A stretch of 64,000 nucleotides of DNA. It comes from Galerina marginata. Lineage: Eukaryota > Basidiomycota > Agaricomycetes > Agaricales > Galerinaceae. This document shows, one piece after another, positions 63,594 through 64,000 of this stretch. Position 1 is the stretch's first letter. Every line of letters starts with the position of its first letter. A program made the position numbers and the translations under genes. The notes beneath the pieces are model-generated. The model was given only the letters and a program-made list of their open reading frames with translations, ran no database searches and was not told the origin of the DNA. Location: positions 1,302,001-1,366,000 of the forward strand of contig JAECYW010000017.1 of NCBI GenBank assembly GCA_023014335.1, read 5' to 3'.

Positions 63594-64000
63594 TTATGGG
63601 ATGTCGGATCCAGTGGTCTCTGTGGAAGACGATAGGGATGTTCCCGGGGATTTGTCAAATTGATCAATAGGGTCGGCAGTTTTCTTCTTTCTCATACCAC
63701 GTCGACTTTCAGATGGATATTCACAGCGTAGGGAACGCCTTTGGCATTGACTATTCAAAACCGAATGTCAGCATTGAAGAAAATGGAGTGAAGAACAGGC
63801 AAGTTCAAGGGATCCACAATGTAATAATATACTCACTTGCAGGTTTTATCAGTGCTGCCAGGCAAAGGAGGACCACAAGCAATCTTCCTACCCCGGCAAA
63901 ATAAGCATGCTAAGGGCGGTTTCTTTTCTAGTTGGCGTTTTGTTGGCAATGGACTCAAGCGCATTGAGGGACGTGGGGTGCCAGAATGAGGGCTATTCCA
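63594..64000 (-). CDS. Zn(II)2Cys6 transcription factor, C-terminal part
   Basis: Only the 3' end is inside the window. The coding sequence reads SMRLSPLPTKRQLEKKPPLA then CLFCRGRKIACGPPLPG and, across an intron of about 87 nt with a GTGAGT donor, TCNQCQRRSLRCEYPSESRR and GMRKKK. The six Cys form a binuclear zinc cluster with a long third loop. It lies about 40 residues before the stop (TAA at 63594), so this is a C-terminal cluster, as in a known group of basidiomycete regulators. The rest lies beyond 64000. Confidence 0.82.

Overview
The window is nuclear DNA of a filamentous basidiomycete, most likely an Agaricomycete. About 30 protein-coding genes lie close together on both strands. Nearly all are broken by short GT..AG introns, mostly 45-60 nt, and the protein families are fungal: NHA1/SOD2 antiporter, SSU1, AFI1-type DENN protein, AreA-type GATA factor, Zn(II)2Cys6 factors, complex I 21 kDa subunit, I9 protease inhibitor. 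I found no rRNA, tRNA, CRISPR array, transposon or viral sequence. The species cannot be named from the sequence.

Layout. 0.2-8.7 kb, all minus: a disordered conserved protein, complex I PSST/NDUFS7, a Ser/Thr kinase and a 3-methyladenine DNA glycosylase. 8.9-13.1 kb: an I9 inhibitor, a conserved fungal protein and a sulfite exporter. 13.6-19.2 kb: type II PI 4-kinase (plus), then a Tat-SF1/CUS2 splicing factor and complex I 21 kDa subunit (both minus). 19.9-26.6 kb: a UPF0643 protein, a disordered protein, gamma-glutamyltransferase and a stretch of orphan exons. 27.1-35.8 kb: signal peptide peptidase, AreA-like GATA factor and Sec7-PH Arf-GEF, in a visibly GC-richer stretch. 36-45 kb: PAM16, a disordered protein, ribosomal protein uS5/RPS2, ornithine decarboxylase antizyme, an Smr protein, a Cys-rich membrane protein and a small protein with a distinctive C-terminal motif. 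45-64 kb: Na+/H+ antiporter, DENN/SPA protein, Zn(II)2Cys6 factor, BRE4/aromatic-acid-exporter-like membrane protein, DOMON-cytochrome b561, FHA checkpoint kinase, and the C-terminal end of another Zn(II)2Cys6 factor. Most genes are housekeeping and there is no obvious secondary-metabolite or defence cluster.

The clearest unusual signal is antizyme (40.0-41.1 kb). Its conserved domain can only be reached by a +1 ribosomal frameshift at TTT-TGA, in the same sequence setting as the animal antizyme shift site.

A second, window-wide signal is recurrent single-base frame offsets inside otherwise well conserved coding sequence (gamma-glutamyltransferase twice, AFI1-like, Zn(II)2Cys6 factor twice, complex I 21 kDa, Sec7-PH, I9 inhibitor and others). 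The simplest reading is uncorrected indel errors in a long-read draft; true gene decay or non-standard decoding would need proof. Exon boundaries are read by eye, and several 5' ends are approximate.
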